Positions 21,701 through 36,700 of a stretch of 64,000 nucleotides of DNA are shown here, piece after piece. The stretch spans positions 34,246,802-34,310,801 of the forward strand of contig JAOWCC010000064.1 of assembly GCA_030867875.1 (NCBI GenBank), given 5' to 3'. Source of the stretch: Actinernus sp. WN-2022 (taxonomy: Eukaryota > Cnidaria > Anthozoa > Actiniaria > Actinernidae). The stretch's first letter is position 1. Each line of letters begins with the position of its first letter. Both the position numbers and the translations under genes were made by a program. The notes beneath the pieces were generated by a model that was given only the letters and a program-made list of their open reading frames with translations, was not told where the DNA came from and searched no databases.

Positions 21701-24700
21701 AGGAAGTGAGATTCATACAATGGGTGCCCAGAAGTTCTCCCACCTTCTAGTTGCTTCACTCCACACTGGCAGTGCTTTGTGCCTTAACTTTGGGTTAGAG
21801 GGGGCAGTAGAACTTGTGGCATCGTGGGTAACCAAAATACATATGACTAAAAAATACACAACCCTAGTACATGTACAAAGTGTAGTTGGTTTGCTGAGTA
21901 ATGATCCCCTACATACATGTACATGTATTCATTAATTTTAATAGAAACAAATTTAGTAGTATTCTATTGCAATTCCAGCATCTTGATTGATACTCTACTC
22001 ACTTTCTATTCTGTGTTAGAGAGTTAGTTATATAATTATGACCTCTCACAGGAAAACGTACACCAATGGATATCCATTGAACAGGCAAAAAATGTCTAAC
22101 GGACGGATATCAAACGTTTTTTACAAAGCGTTCAAATGGTTTAGTTAACAGGTCTAATGGGCTAATGGTTTAGTTAATGTTTCTAATGTTTTAGTTAATG
22201 GCAAGCTAACATTTCTTACAGTGTTTCAAAACGTCCCAATTACTCTAATGATTAACCAAAAAGTAATGTTCTAACAGATGGTCTTGAATATCTAATGGTT
22301 TACCAAAACGTTCTAACGGATGATCTTTACTCTCTATGGTTAACCAAAACATTTGTGCATTCTGTCACCAAAAGAAAGTATTGCATTATGCAACACCGTC
22401 CCAGTGCTGGTTTGGTGTTTTTAGTTCATCTGATAAACTTTAGCTTCTGTAGTTTCAAACTTAGGTCTGTCAGTCCTTCAGAATTTTTGTTGAAATAATT
22501 GCATGTTTTCAATTTAAGAAGCCAGCTTTTCGGAGATACAACAATTCTCTGTCGACATGTGCTTTCAGCCGTGGAGACTGATTGTCTGGTTTTTGACACA
22601 AGAGTGCTGTGAACTTTGCAGGAAGTGTGATTTTATTGCATTGTAGTTTATAAATGCACCACAAAGCTTCTCAACTTTACTGGCAAAGATAAACGTTTAC
22701 CAAATATAATATTTTGGAGTTCTTTCTATTTGATGTGGATATCTTTTCCAAGGTGAGGAGGCCCAATCACTAATTCTGCGAGACAGAAGTGTGACATTTT
22801 CTGTGAACTGATTTGAATAATCAATTAGCTCTGCAGTGTTTGTTTTGCTTTGAGATTGCACCAAAAATTCTCTGCCATATAAGATTTTCTTTAGAAATCG
22901 AGATACTTACAGAATCAATTTTTTTGAAAGTTTTCATTTCATTTATGTATCTGAACAGTTTCACCTGATGCAAAAAATGGATTGAGTCCATTCTGTCACT
23001 CAGGAAGTTTTCGATATTCAGTTTTAATTATTTTGTTGTCTGTTAATTATTGCAGTGAGATCACACAAACCATATTGAATCTTCTGGAGTTTTGATTTCA
23101 GATTTTTTACTTCTTCACTTTGTGATAGTTAATAAAACATCCAAGTCTGCAAGTACCTCCTCACAAGTGTTTGGAAAAACATATAAAGGCAATCACTTGA
23201 AAACGATGGTGAAGGTGATCATCTCTTGCAGTGAATTTTTCACTCTTTCGGGTAAACCTACTACCACCGTTCCAAGCAAATAAAATTGGCCTTGCAAAAT
23301 AATTTAGTTGTCGAAACAATGATACAAATGGCAATCAACAAAATTCCATAATCGCTGTTTGATGAAGCAAGGAATAAGGTGATATTTTAAAAATATAATT
23401 TGAACTAGTGGTGTGACTTGTATAATTATAGCTAATGGATGATAGTTGAAACCAACGGTGATCATTGACCTGTGAAGCTTAATGGATGATGGTTTTGATC
23501 TAACAGATGAAAGGTTTTGATGTAACGGATGAAATTTTTTATCTAATAGACCAAATTCATAATTTGGAAGATAAATTTGTAGAGGGAAACTAATGCTACC
23601 ACATGAAAGACTATATTAAAACTAGTAATTGTATTCAGTTTTAGAGCAATGTGGAGAATTACTGTTGAGTTATAGCGATTTTAAATGCTGAATAAACATG
23701 AAAGCGAGGCTGGAAAGGCCTCAATCAACTTCATTGATTTTTAAGCTACAACCGGGCGAGATACCAACAAATTCAACTCGCACGTGGCATGTTGTGGGAA
23801 TCAAACTTGAACTTGGTCTGAAAGTACAGGAGACTGCTTTAATTAGTGCAACTCACTTTTGTGAGTGATTGTTTACCATGTGGTTGAACTGAAGAGGGGA
23901 AGTGTCAAGCAAAAAGGTAAAATACATGAATCTGAAACATCAAAATACCAGTAGTCTTTGAATTGATCTCTTTAAAACAGAAAAGTTCATTGTATGTGCA
24001 TATAGAATACTACATGTAGTATGTTTCTACTAAAACAATTAGACTACTTGCTCTCAGTTTCTATGACTGATACATGATTGTACTGTTGTAGTTGGCTCAG
24101 AGCTGCGTTCCTCATCAACTATCAGCCAATAGAAAATTTGAGCTTGTACTGTAATAATTATTGTTAAATATGCAATCCCATTACAGATTCCAGAGTACTG
24201 TCGTGCAATGGAAGAGTCGGAAATAGTTGAAAATGCATTTCAACTCATATTTGCATTTGATGAGATAGTTGCCCTTGGTTACCGTGAGAATGTGAACTTG
24301 GCACAGATTAGGACATTTACAGAGATGGACAGTCATGAAGAAAAGGTCTTCCAGGCAGTCAGACAGGTATGATTCTCTTAGCCTGTGAACATGCTCATGG
24401 GAATAGGGAAAGGAGGGGGAAGAAGAGCCTGTATGGCCACGCCTCTACATTGATCCATAATTAAGTTCAGTTCAGTTCAAAGAATTGGACTGAGATGAAA
24501 TTTGTACTACAACAGCTTTACCTTTCAAACATCTCAGATGTCCTACCAACAGGAAGCCCCAACGTGATTAGATATTATCCTTGAACCCAGAGGCCTTCCC
24601 ATGTCGAATCCATGATGGCAGTATGATAGTGTATTTTTGTACAGCAGCCTGGCCATTGCACTAACCACACACACAACATTGTAAACTGCGTGGCAGCCAT

Positions 24701-27700
24701 TGGCACCGTAATAGCAGTCCAAAAAATTCACTGATGGGATATGTCAGTAAAATGTAAAGCGCCATGAGACTATTATTATTATTATTATGTTGCCTGGTTG
24801 CTAAGCAGATATTTAAAATGGCTTTTCATCTGCATGCACAGTGCAGTGTTTGCAAATTCATATAATAAACAACATATTTTCAGCTAACCAGCTAATAAGG
24901 CTGGCAGTGTATTTTTGTACTCATCATACACATTTTGGCTCACAAAAATACATACATGTATGACTAATAAAAATACACAGTCAGTGTTCATTCTAGAAAC
25001 GAAGCAAGGAGGGACATTTCTCTCACTGTTTCCCAAATTTTGCAGAATCTGAATCATTCTATGAGTGCGAAAAGTGTGACATTCTTGTTGAACATTAGCA
25101 ATAATGAGTTGTAAAAGTGCAAGAATATCACAAAATCATGCCCTATAATGAACACTGCATAAATTATTAGCTAGTCTACAGAACAGGCATTTTGAGGAGA
25201 GATCCCAAAAATGTCTTGCGTACAAAGCGAAATCTGTCTTGCGAGAGAAGCAAATTTGCTCCGATGCGAGCGGAGCGAGCTGCAAGAGAAAATAAGCAAG
25301 TGCTGCCACCTTACTGAATTTGAATTCTGCCCCCTTGTCCGAATGGGTTAACATGATTATTAAAACATGGCAGTCAAACTTTGTGAGCTTGTAACTTTAT
25401 TGGTATCTAAGATATATACTCGAAACTTTTCACAGTTCATTGCTGTTACCTTTATTTCTCCTGTCCAAGTGTGGGATTTATTCATGACCACAGCCTCTTT
25501 AATTATACAGTCACTCAGTTTTTTTTATTCATTTACAGTCTCAAACTCTTTCACTCAAACAGCCTCTGAAGAAGCCAAAATTACCTCCAGGATCTCTGTA
25601 ATTTCTTGCCACTGCAAACAGTTGGAAAATAAGGCTTTTACCTGTTGGTAAAACTGCCAAAACATCTTGCCTAGAAAGTACAATTAATTAATGTAGACTA
25701 TTCACTGCCAATCTCGTACCCAGATGCCATTTGTTTCTTAATGCGCATGCTCGACGAAATAATAGGGCTCTGGAAGAATCCGATTCCGGAAGTCCGCGAA
25801 TCGCAGACTTCCGGCAACTCTGCGCATGCTTATCATTTACTTCACCTGAGAAGTCGTTTCTTCGTGTTCGATTCTCGCTCAGCGCCTCAGGCCTATGTTT
25901 TGGTTTAGATTTGGAAGTTTGCCCGGTATTTTGATAGTGATATTTTGCTTGCTAGTGTCAGGGCAACCCTTAGGGAGTCTCTTTCATCTTCTGCCGTTTT
26001 CAGTTTGGATTTTAAGGCTTTATTTTCATGCATCAGGCTCGTGTTTCGGTATCGGTGGATTCATCAGACATTACAGATTCCAGTACACGTGAAGAGGGAT
26101 TCATGGGGATCTAAAACTGATCGCTGAAATCGCCTTACCTGAGCCCGATGACCACACAAACCAACTGAATACACTGCAGAAGCTAGTCAAGGCATTTTTA
26201 CTTGCCATTCTCTCGTATTTTAGCTCCTTGAAGGCTGGAGTTCGTTGCATTCTCATCAGTACAAACGCTTATATTTAAGCGATCAGTGCCAGTTCACAAG
26301 TTTAAGAGATCGGAAAATGCCACTTCTGCCTATAGAGCACTTACAAACAATGTTGTTAAAATGGGAATGCGTAGTATTACCTATCTGTTACGGTAAATCC
26401 CTCGGTTATATCAACTGTTACTGCTGGTTGGGTTTGATTTTCGAATTCATGTACCGTATGATTTGAGTTTGCCGCTGAAGTGATTTGAACTCCCGATAGG
26501 ATACAAGCAAATATCTAAGAATCCCTGAAGAAATCGACAACCATTTAGGTAAAATCCAACGGTTTTTAGCGTTTAGATACCCCCCAATTTTCAATGCATT
26601 TGTCCAAATAAATTACTTTATGTTTGACTTCCGGTAAAATTGCATTGTTCAGAACAGCCAATCAGAATACACAAAAATTGGATTCTTCCAGAGCCCTATT
26701 ATTTCGTTGAGCATGCGCAGTAAGAAACAAATGGGATCTGGGTACGAGATTGATTCACTGCCTGCTTTTGTTCTTCTAAATTATTTCCTGAATTAACGCT
26801 CAACTACTTGATCACTTCTCTTAACACACCATTGCTTATCAACACCATTTATCAGTCATGCAGTTCGCACGAGAAATGTGCAATGTTTTATGACACATGA
26901 CAGTGATGACAGCTAATTGACCAAACAGTCTGAATGGGAAATGAAAATGTATAAGAGATGGATGCAGGCCGTCGTTTTCCTCTCTCGTGCCAGTCTCTTG
27001 CCAAAATTATTTTATCACTTTCTTTGCGTTGAAATAACAGAGGGCCTGTTTTGCAGGTTACATACAGTCCTACTAAAAAATGTTGCAACCACCACTAAAC
27101 GCCAGATGGTGCTAATGGCTTTTAGCTGCGTTAGTGCCACCAAACCACTAGATGGCTTGAACCATAGGTGGCTAGCCACCAAAACGTCTGAGCCACCATG
27201 AACCGCTAGCCACTAAATCGTTAAGCCACCAACGTTTCAAGAAGTTTATTTTGAAGCCTTTTATGCACTGACTTGAAGTGTTTTGCATTTTGAGAAGTTT
27301 AATTATTTTTTAGTGAAGTTAGCTGTTCGAGTTTTACTGAACGGTTTTGAAGTGATTTTCTTTAGTTATTCCAGGGAAAATCTGTGAAGTTCCCAAAAAA
27401 TGTCTTCGATTCTGTCAGACACAATGTAACTGCAATTATTGTTAATATGCCACCAAATGTCTTGAGCCATCGACGGCTAGCCACCAAACGTCTAGCACTG
27501 TCGATGGCTAGCCACCAGTATTTACCATTAGTGCCACCAAACCACTAACGCCCAGCAGCTAAAAAAATTGCAGTGCTGGTGGCGTTGACGGTTGCAAAGT
27601 TTTTGAGCGGGACTGTATTAGCTAGTTAGTCGACTAATATCCTCTGTATCCACCCCACCAAAGACCCAAGAGAAAGAAGCCAGGGAAGAAATGAAGAAGA

Positions 27701-30700
27701 AGGCTAAAGAACTCCAGGCTGCTAAAGCTGCTGCTGCTAAAGGCAGAGGTGGCAAGATCACCATGCCAGGGTTTGGTGGCTTTGGAGGAGGATCTCGTTC
27801 TGACATGACACCTGCCATTCCAGAAACAGTGGCTGTTCTTGATCCAACACCACCACCCAAACCTTCCTATCCAACTAGGTAGGTGATTAGAGCATACAGT
27901 CAACTCTCGTTATGGCAGACACCCTCGGGACTGTTATTAATTTGGTGTCCATAATAGCAAGAGTCCATAATAGCAGGGTGTGAGACAAAAACATTCAAAC
28001 TTGATTTGAACATGTACTTGTTAACTGCTAGACCATATGAGCTGTGTGAGAGCAATTTTGAAGTGTTGACTTTCTCTGTCAAAGACAGGACTACAACAAA
28101 AGTCTCAGTCTGAAATTATCACGGACAAAAAGCAAAATACGTAAACCCTAAATGTTCTTAGTGTCCACTTTACTGAGAGTCAAAACAACCAAGCGAAGTG
28201 TAAGTCCGTAATAGTGAGAGTCAGTTATAATGGGAGTTGTTTCCAGTCAATCTCCTGTAATGTTTGCCTGGACAATCAGCTCCTGTCTGTAATAACGGGG
28301 TGTCCGCAAGGCGAGAGTTTACTGTACTTGGATACCAAGGGGTGTTGCCTTAACATAATGTCAAACATTTTAAACAGCTAGACCATCTGCTAGTTTGTAG
28401 ATTACTCTGTTAGTTACCAGGGCTTTCGAAATCTTTTCAGAGTAGATGATCAACATAGAAAGTTAGGTGGTTGTGATGAGTGATGGATTCTCAGCTGTTT
28501 CAAAATTCAAATCTAATAAAATATAGTTGCTTATTTGCTGGCAGGAGCCAGGTAATTTTGAAAGCCCTTGTGTATTATGTTTTTACCACCAGTATATATA
28601 AATAGTGTGACTTCACTTGAAAGCATATACTGTACCTGCAAGGCTACCTTTTACCAAAATGTCCACAAATTAGCTTGCTTTTTAGTATAACTACAAAGTA
28701 CATGTAGTTACAAGAGGTCTTGATCATCACTAGAGCTTTAAATTTAACAGAGCACTGAATTACAATGTCTGAAAAATTTGTCAGGACAACCAAAGTTACA
28801 ACACTGGTATATTCAACTATAAGTCGATTAAGGTATGCTAACCATTGTGAGAAGCGAGTAGCAGCTGACGTTTTGAGCATTCAATGCTGTACATGTACAT
28901 CCTCAGGAATAAGGCAGGTCATTGCAATTGATTGCCTGACCTGTAAAAGTATGAGGAACATTGACAATAATCCTGAACAGGAAAGCCCAGGTAGTATTCA
29001 TGACGTGGGCTTGGCAATGGATTATAACACGTTCATCATGTTACTAAATGAATGCTTGCCAGAAAATTGTGAAAAGACAAAATTTTAGGATCTCAAAATA
29101 GGTTGCGAGAGGCAACATTTGATGTAACTGGCTATAATAATATTACTTTAATATACACATATACTGTACTAGGATTTTTAATTCAAAGTTAAAATGATAT
29201 TGTGTCGAAAGTAGGTCATTGCAGAGGCTTCATGTATTACCACAGAATACCATAGCAGTGTTTTGATGTTCAGTGTACTGTATGTGCAATACTAACAGTA
29301 GAGTGGATTTCATGAGTGGGCAGGTTACAGCAGCGACTTACGGCACGGTTACCGTACAGCATGCCTTGACATTGAAATGGTTTTCCCATTGTTTCTTCTG
29401 ATCCAATCAAACTACAGAGTTACAGTACAGCTACATTATAGTCTTATTTCTTTCCCACTCATACAAAAACTGCTCTACCTAACAGTAATATTGTGTTTCC
29501 ATTACAGGCCTACTGGTACTGGCAAAGCCATGAAGTTAGGCAGCAAATCTAAAGATGTTGACTCTTTTGTTGATAAGCTACGATCAGAAGGAACAGGTAC
29601 GTACTGGAGCCCACACACTTTTACATGTGTATTTTACTAGCATGCGAATGCAGCCATCTTGCACAAAAACGCATCCCCCATAGAGACGTCTGTGATTCAA
29701 GGCCATATGTTACTGTATTTTATCACGTACAAGCTGCACCTCACTGCACCACAAACTTCAGCCTGATAAACAGAAGCCTGTTTTTCCACAAAATTCGGAA
29801 AACTTCTTCAGATGAGATCATCATATTGCAACAACGAATTGGTTACAACTTTCCTATATACCTATGTAAAGCTAATGAAGTGTAGAATATGCTGAATGGA
29901 TTTGTTTAAAAGATATATTTTATTGTAAAGCAATGCTAAGCCAACAAACGCAAAACTGACAAGGTTTATAAAAGTGAATTAGCAGCCTTCGGGTTAATGC
30001 ATAAGAACGATTCAACTGCATAATGTTAATCAGCATATGACAGCCTAAAAAAGGGTGTGAGCATTTGTAAATATTTTTACTTCATTCAAATGCAATTCAT
30101 TCCTAAAGTTTTAGTCTTCAATAATGTCCGAGTCACATCACGTGGGATACTCTACGAGGAAAAATACTTTGAATATTGCTAAATGCTCACACCCTTTTCT
30201 TTGTCAGTAACTTATTTCTTTTGGCCGAGTTTTATCAAAATCTGGCAAGTCTGCATACCCTATTAATTCGTTCAAAGAGAGGGGATACGAAGAAAAACCT
30301 AGTCGGAGATTTGGCGTGTAAAGTTTTGTGAACATTTCACACCTCATCAAGGCAAATGTCAACACTTCGAACCAACTAGCCAATGACTACGCAAGGACCC
30401 CTGGAGCTTCAAAGCAGTAGTGAAATTCGCGAAAAATTATAGACTCCGATGTGAATTCATTGCTGCTTGCGTCCTCAGTCTCTTCAAACGACTTGCTGGT
30501 TCCTGGTAAGCCAAACAACAGTTTAAGCCTGCTGGCGCTGCTTATATTTGGAGTTGACACTGAAGTTGAAGGTTGTTATTCGCTGCCTTTCGTACGTTCT
30601 TCGAACCACGAGCCTTTGTCGCTGTCCGCGAGCTCATGCAATCCGGTTCGTTTTACCGAATTCCTCCTTTATCGCCGGTTTCCTTTCTTTTTCGGTCCAG

Positions 30701-33700
30701 GGTTCGCTTTATGTTTTACTCAAGGACTCTGCTTTTCTCTTTTGGATTTCCCCATACAAACGATTGATAAAAGACTCTAAATGCACGTTTGTTATTTCGA
30801 AGAAGGGAAGCTACAGCAACAGTATGCAAATTACGGTACTCCGATAACAGCTCCCGCTAAAAGTCCACGGGGTGCCCATGGCACGTAAAGGGATTACAAT
30901 GCCTCGGTGATTTATTTACTTTCCTTCTAAATACGTTTTTTCTAAATATCTTGCAAGCTTTTATATCTTTTGAAATAATGTTTGTTCTAAATTGTAGAAC
31001 AATCCATAAACTTTCCAAATAATCAATAATATTTTTTTACAAAAAAACATGCCCTGAAGGTATCCGGTAACCTTAATTAAGGAACTTCATTCCTTTAAGT
31101 GCACAAGAGACTACATGTGTCCGAGTCTGTGGTCCACCATCTTGTATTTTCAAGGAGAGGTGCCTCGGGCAAGAGTTTTCTCGAATGTCCGATCGAACTT
31201 GAGCTCCGAAGTTGAACATGAACTTCAATGACGAGCATGATACTTTATTTGAAAATTTGAAGGCTTCCAAGACCAATTATGGGCTTTAACAACATTAGGA
31301 ACCATTCGAGGAGTTAGCAGAGAAGATGACAAGAAAAATAATGGACAGCTAGTTTTCTTTAGAAAGTGAAGGAGAGGAGCTTGAGTAGAAATCTTGTTGA
31401 AGTCTTCTGTGAATAATGTGCCATTTCTATTGTTCATATGACTTTGTTTATGGTCATTGCAAAAAAATTATTCTGAAAACACTCACATATAAGCTGCACC
31501 CCCAACTTTGCAGAATGTTTTCCCTTTAAAATCCGAAAGTCAAAAAAGGTTTGGTTATACGTGATAAAATATGGTACATACAGTGTTGTAGAGCCTGCAG
31601 CTGGTGAACTTTGCCTGTTACTCTGCCAATGTTGCGACTCTAGCCCTAGTAGGCAAAGGTGTAGTTCTTACACCCTTCATTATAATATTACCTGTCTACT
31701 CTTCAGAATTACCTGGCATCTACTTCAAATCTTATCTACATGTACAACCCTGACATGACGTGAATTTTCTTTTAAATCACAGAGGTTATCAGTCAGACAC
31801 AAAAGTCTGTCACACAGAAACCTGCTTCAGCACCAGTTGTGAATGCTTCAAGGTAATTAAGTATGATTAATCAAAGTGTTACATGTACTGCAAAAAAAAT
31901 GATTTAGTGCCCCCCTTCCAATAAGCACCCCTCTCTAATAAGTGCCCACCTTTGACCATATTTAAAAAAATAAGTGCCCCCTTTGCAATTGCTGGAGATC
32001 TATTAATATGGCAGGATCTAGATGTTGACATTGAATAGACTGTCAAGTGTGCACATGCTGACGGAACTCTAACAGTAGCTACCGTAATTATTGTTACAGT
32101 TTGTTTGTTTATCAAACTACCGAACAGTTAATGAAATAAATACCGAAAATCATAATATGATGTTCATGTTGAAAACATCAAACAGCACCCCCTCTCTAAT
32201 AAGGGCCCCTCTCCAATAAGCACCCACCCTTCAGCTCCAAAAATTAAATAAGCTCCCAGGGCTCTAAATTGAATTTTCACAGTATATACATTTCAAAGGA
32301 AGTTTGGTGTGTAAGCAAAGGGGAGCTGGGTGGTCCAGCATTTAATTGCTCACCTCTCACCACTATAACCCGGGTTCGAATCCTCGACATGGCGTTAATG
32401 GGTTGAATTTGTTGATTCTCACCCGTGCTCCAAGGGTTTTCCTCCAGGTTCTCTGGTTTTCCTCCAGGTTCTCTGGTTTTCCTCCAGGTTCTCTGGTTTT
32501 CCTCCAGGTTCTCTGGTTTTCCTCCAGGTTCTCTGGTTTTCCTCCAGGTTCTCTGGTTTTCCTCCAGGTTCTCTGGTTTTCCTCCAGGTTCTCTGGTTTT
32601 TCTCCAGGTTCTCTGGTTTTTCTCCAGGTTCTCTGGTTTTTCTCCAGGTTCTCTGGTTTTTCTCCAGGTTCTCTGGTTTTCCTCCAGGTTCTCTGGTATT
32701 CCTCCAGGTTCTCTGGTATTCCTCCAGGTTCTCTGGTTTTCCTCCAGGTTCTCTGGTATTCCTCCAGGTTCTCTGGTTTTCCTCCAGGTTCTCTGGTTTT
32801 CCTCCAGGTTCTCTGGTTTTCCTCTCTCCGTAAAAATCAACACGTGAGCTGAATGTTGTCAGTTGTAAAATATTGAATGCAGTAAAAGTGTGATGGGCGC
32901 CTCCCATACACACTGGTGAGAGTTGTATAACCCATAAGCCCTTGCGGGAAGAAAGGAGAAAAAAACACATGGTTGAATCAACTGGTTGTTCTTGTGGTTG
33001 TTTTGGGATTATTATCGCGAACCCGGCCAAATAAAACGGGAAATCAGGTTACAAAAGCATGTGTGAAGAATGCTCTGCTTGTTAGCATCACCCCTGCAAG
33101 AGTTGTAAAACCCATAAGCACTTGCGGGCAGAAAGGAGAAGAAAGCACATGGTTGAATCAACTGGTTATTCTTTTGGTTGTTTTGGGATTATTATCGCAG
33201 AACCTGGCCAAATAAAACGGGAAATCGGGTTAAAAAATCATGTGTGGAGAATGCTCGGCTTGTTAGCAGGATCTTGTAGAGGCCTAAGCCTTAATATCTG
33301 AGGGTAAACAAAGTATTTGATTTGAACAGTATGCCATTCTTACCTATCTTTTCTGATTTTCTCTTCAGTGTTCACCTCAAGACTGAGGAAAAGCTAACCC
33401 TGACTGCCGGAAGAGACGGTGGTCTACAGAATATGGAGATTCGTGGTTTGGTGTTACTTAGAATAACAGACAACCAGTTTGCACAAATCAGACTGGCAAT
33501 TGATAATAACGATGATAGGGGATTCCAACTGCAGGTACGTACAGGCATCTTAGCGTCTGCAAGCACAGAGAGCGATGGGAAGGGAGGGAAAGGAACCGCC
33601 TGGCAGATCTCAGATTCACTTTATCTTTTATTGTGTTTACACTGGGCATGCTCAATGTTTATTTTAATACGAGCCAGCAAAATCAGCTACAGCATAAGCT

Positions 33701-36700
33701 CATTAGGCTAAGCTTGGTACTGTAACACTTCTGCAACAAATTTATGGCAAATTTATAGTATGATATACAGCTACATTCTTTCAAATCTGCCAGGATTGAC
33801 CATTACTTTATTCATTTCAGACCCACCCCAACGTGGACAAGAGGATGTTCTCACAAACAAATATCATTGGTCTCAAGCAATCTGGCAAGTCCTTCCCAAT
33901 CAACTCAGACATTGGTTTGCTGAGGTGGAGAATGCAGACTACTGATGAGACTATGATGCCATTATCAAGTAGGTGGCCCTTGCATTATTTGCAGTTGAAT
34001 TTCAATAAGTAAAACAATGGGGCTTCAGTTCCAGATAGAAAAAAGTAACACAAATCTCATGATTCACATAGATAACTATACATGTACACACTACCAGCAC
34101 TTGTTGTGTAGTATCATTGATATTTTAACCTGTTTTAACAGGATAGAGATGTTACATGTAATTACATACCTGTTTTAACAGGATAGAGATGTTACATGTA
34201 ATTACATACCTGTTTTAACAGGATAGAGATGTTGCATGTAATTACATACCAGCCTGTTTTAACAGTATTAATAGAGATGTTACGTGTAATTACATACCTG
34301 TTTTAACAGGATAGAGATGTTACATGTAATTACATACCTGTTTTAACAGGATAGAGATGTTGCATGTAATTACAGACCTGTTTTAACAGGATAGAGATGT
34401 TGCATGTAATTACATACCAGCCTGTTTTAACAGTATAGAGATGTTACATGTAATTACATACCTGTTTTAACAGTAATGTTCCTACATGTAGTGGTGTTTC
34501 TTCGAATTAGTAACAACTAGTAACACTGAGTTTCTAGTGGTGTTTTCCTTTCATTTTGAGTCCTTATATGGTACATGTATAATGAGTTGTTGTCCAAGGG
34601 ATTTTGCACTTGGGACTAAATGAATTTTCTTTTTCTCTCCCAAACAGTAAATTGCTGGCCTTCTGAAAATGATGGTCAGTGTAATGTGAACATTGAGTAT
34701 GAACTCTTACAAGAAAATCTTGAACTTAATGTTGTGGTCATTACTATACCTGTTCCGTAAGTACCTGTTACCAGTTTAGAAAGAATCTACTGACCAATAA
34801 TATTATTGTGTTTCTAAGCACTGGTTACAAATGTACTTTACATTGAAGCTACTTTGAAGTGCAAGTATCGTGTCAAAAAAAAAATGTCCTATTGTGTTTG
34901 TTTCTCACAAAAAGGTATTAATCTTGCAAATTTTGTAACATTTCTGGTATTTAATCTATTGGTTACTTTTCATGGATCCTGTGGCATCATAAGATGAATC
35001 AATCCCTAAATTCAGGTAGCATTTATTCTAGTTAAATTTCTGCTCCTGTCTCTCAAAGAAAACTAAGTTAGGCAACTGGAGTATATCAGAAATAGAACTT
35101 GGGGCAAAAAGAGTTAATGTTGTTTTATGGCGCTACTTGCACTTTAAAGAATATAAAGTTACTGTTGCTGGAAAATTATATTTAAAAAATAAGACAAAAA
35201 TCGAACTCATTTGCTCAAAGACTTGCTTGTTCACAATATGGCATTAAAAAATTGTGAATAAAATTAACTATACATTGTATCAAGCTCTTAACATGTAATA
35301 ATCTACAATGTATGTGTACCCACCAGAAATTTCAAAGGCATGACCAGGTGGACTCGCCCTTTCTTATGCAGAATGAATAGCAGCATTTTTATTCCATGTG
35401 TCAAATTTTAAGCCTCCTCTCTATCCTGTCCTAATAAATGCATTTGAAGAACCATACAAATAAATACCATAGTCAGGATTTGTTGCCAGGATTTAGGGCT
35501 ACAATTATAAGGCAAGGCAAAATCAGTAATGGGAGAACAATTTAAAAAAACATTGGGGAGAATGTCAGGCAAAGTAAGAAAAGAAATGGGGGGAAATGTT
35601 TGGGACTCGAAGGGTGAGTGTGTTTACATTGAAACCTGTTGAGTGACATCCAGTGGAAGGGAGTGGGGGAGGGGTAATTCCATGGGTGAGGGGTAGTTCC
35701 ATGGGGAAGGGGGGTCCCCAACCCCCTCCATTTGCCCCTCTGTTGACAACTCTGGCAGTGGTGATCTATCAAACATGTATTATGGAAGCCATATTTTCTT
35801 TATACCTTAATATCTCATTACAGGCATGGTGTCGGAGGGCCAGTAGTGGGTGAAATAGATGGCGAATATCACTACAACCACAAACAGTCGAACTTAGAGT
35901 GGCAGGTGCCAGTCATTGACACAAACAACAAGAGTGGCAGCATGGAATTCAGCATCGCTGGCCATCCTGGTGACTTCTTTCCTGTAACCGTCTCCTTCTT
36001 TTCTTCAAAAACATATTGTGATATAAAGGTAGGGAGATTTACATGGTATGACTAGCTTATGATATGCTCATGACACAAATTGCTTCATGTAAATCAACCC
36101 TACAACTTGCTTACAACATGCTTACAACATGCTTACAACACAAATTGCTTCGTGTAATCAACCCTACACAAATTGCTTTGTTTAAATCAACCCTACAACT
36201 ACATCTAGCTTACAACATGTTCACAACACATTGATTTGTGTAATCAACCCTACAATTACATATAGCTTACAACATGCTCACAAAAGAAATTACTTCATGT
36301 AAATTAACCCTACAAGTTGCTTACGATTGTTGTATACAACACAGAAAATGTAAGATTTTGAAACTTGTTTTAAAACCTAACAACAATTGAGAATGACATG
36401 TGACTTTTTTACCAAGTGGCGGAGTAATTTCAAAATGGCAGACAAAGTAAATTCAACTCATCAGTGCAGTCTCACACTATAAAAATTAAATAGATAGAGT
36501 TGAGGACTTTTATGGTTGAGAAAACTAAAAGCCTAATAATCCTTTGGGGCAATGAAGAGATTTTCAAACTGTCAAAACAAGGACTACCTTAAAACAGATG
36601 TGAATAGCATACAATTTGTGTGTTGTGAGTGAAAAGTTGTAAATGTACAAGTCATGTGCTGTTTGTGTGTAAATGGTACTTAAGTCATGTTGTTAGCTAA

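Noticed and set aside
32277..33030. Open frames of 140-203 codons on both strands ([14 protein letters not shown] type)
   Set aside because: Translation of the 20-bp minisatellite; 60-base period gives endless frames on both strands.
34128..34473. CRISPR-like palindromic repeats
   Set aside because: No unique spacers; plain tandem units in an intron.
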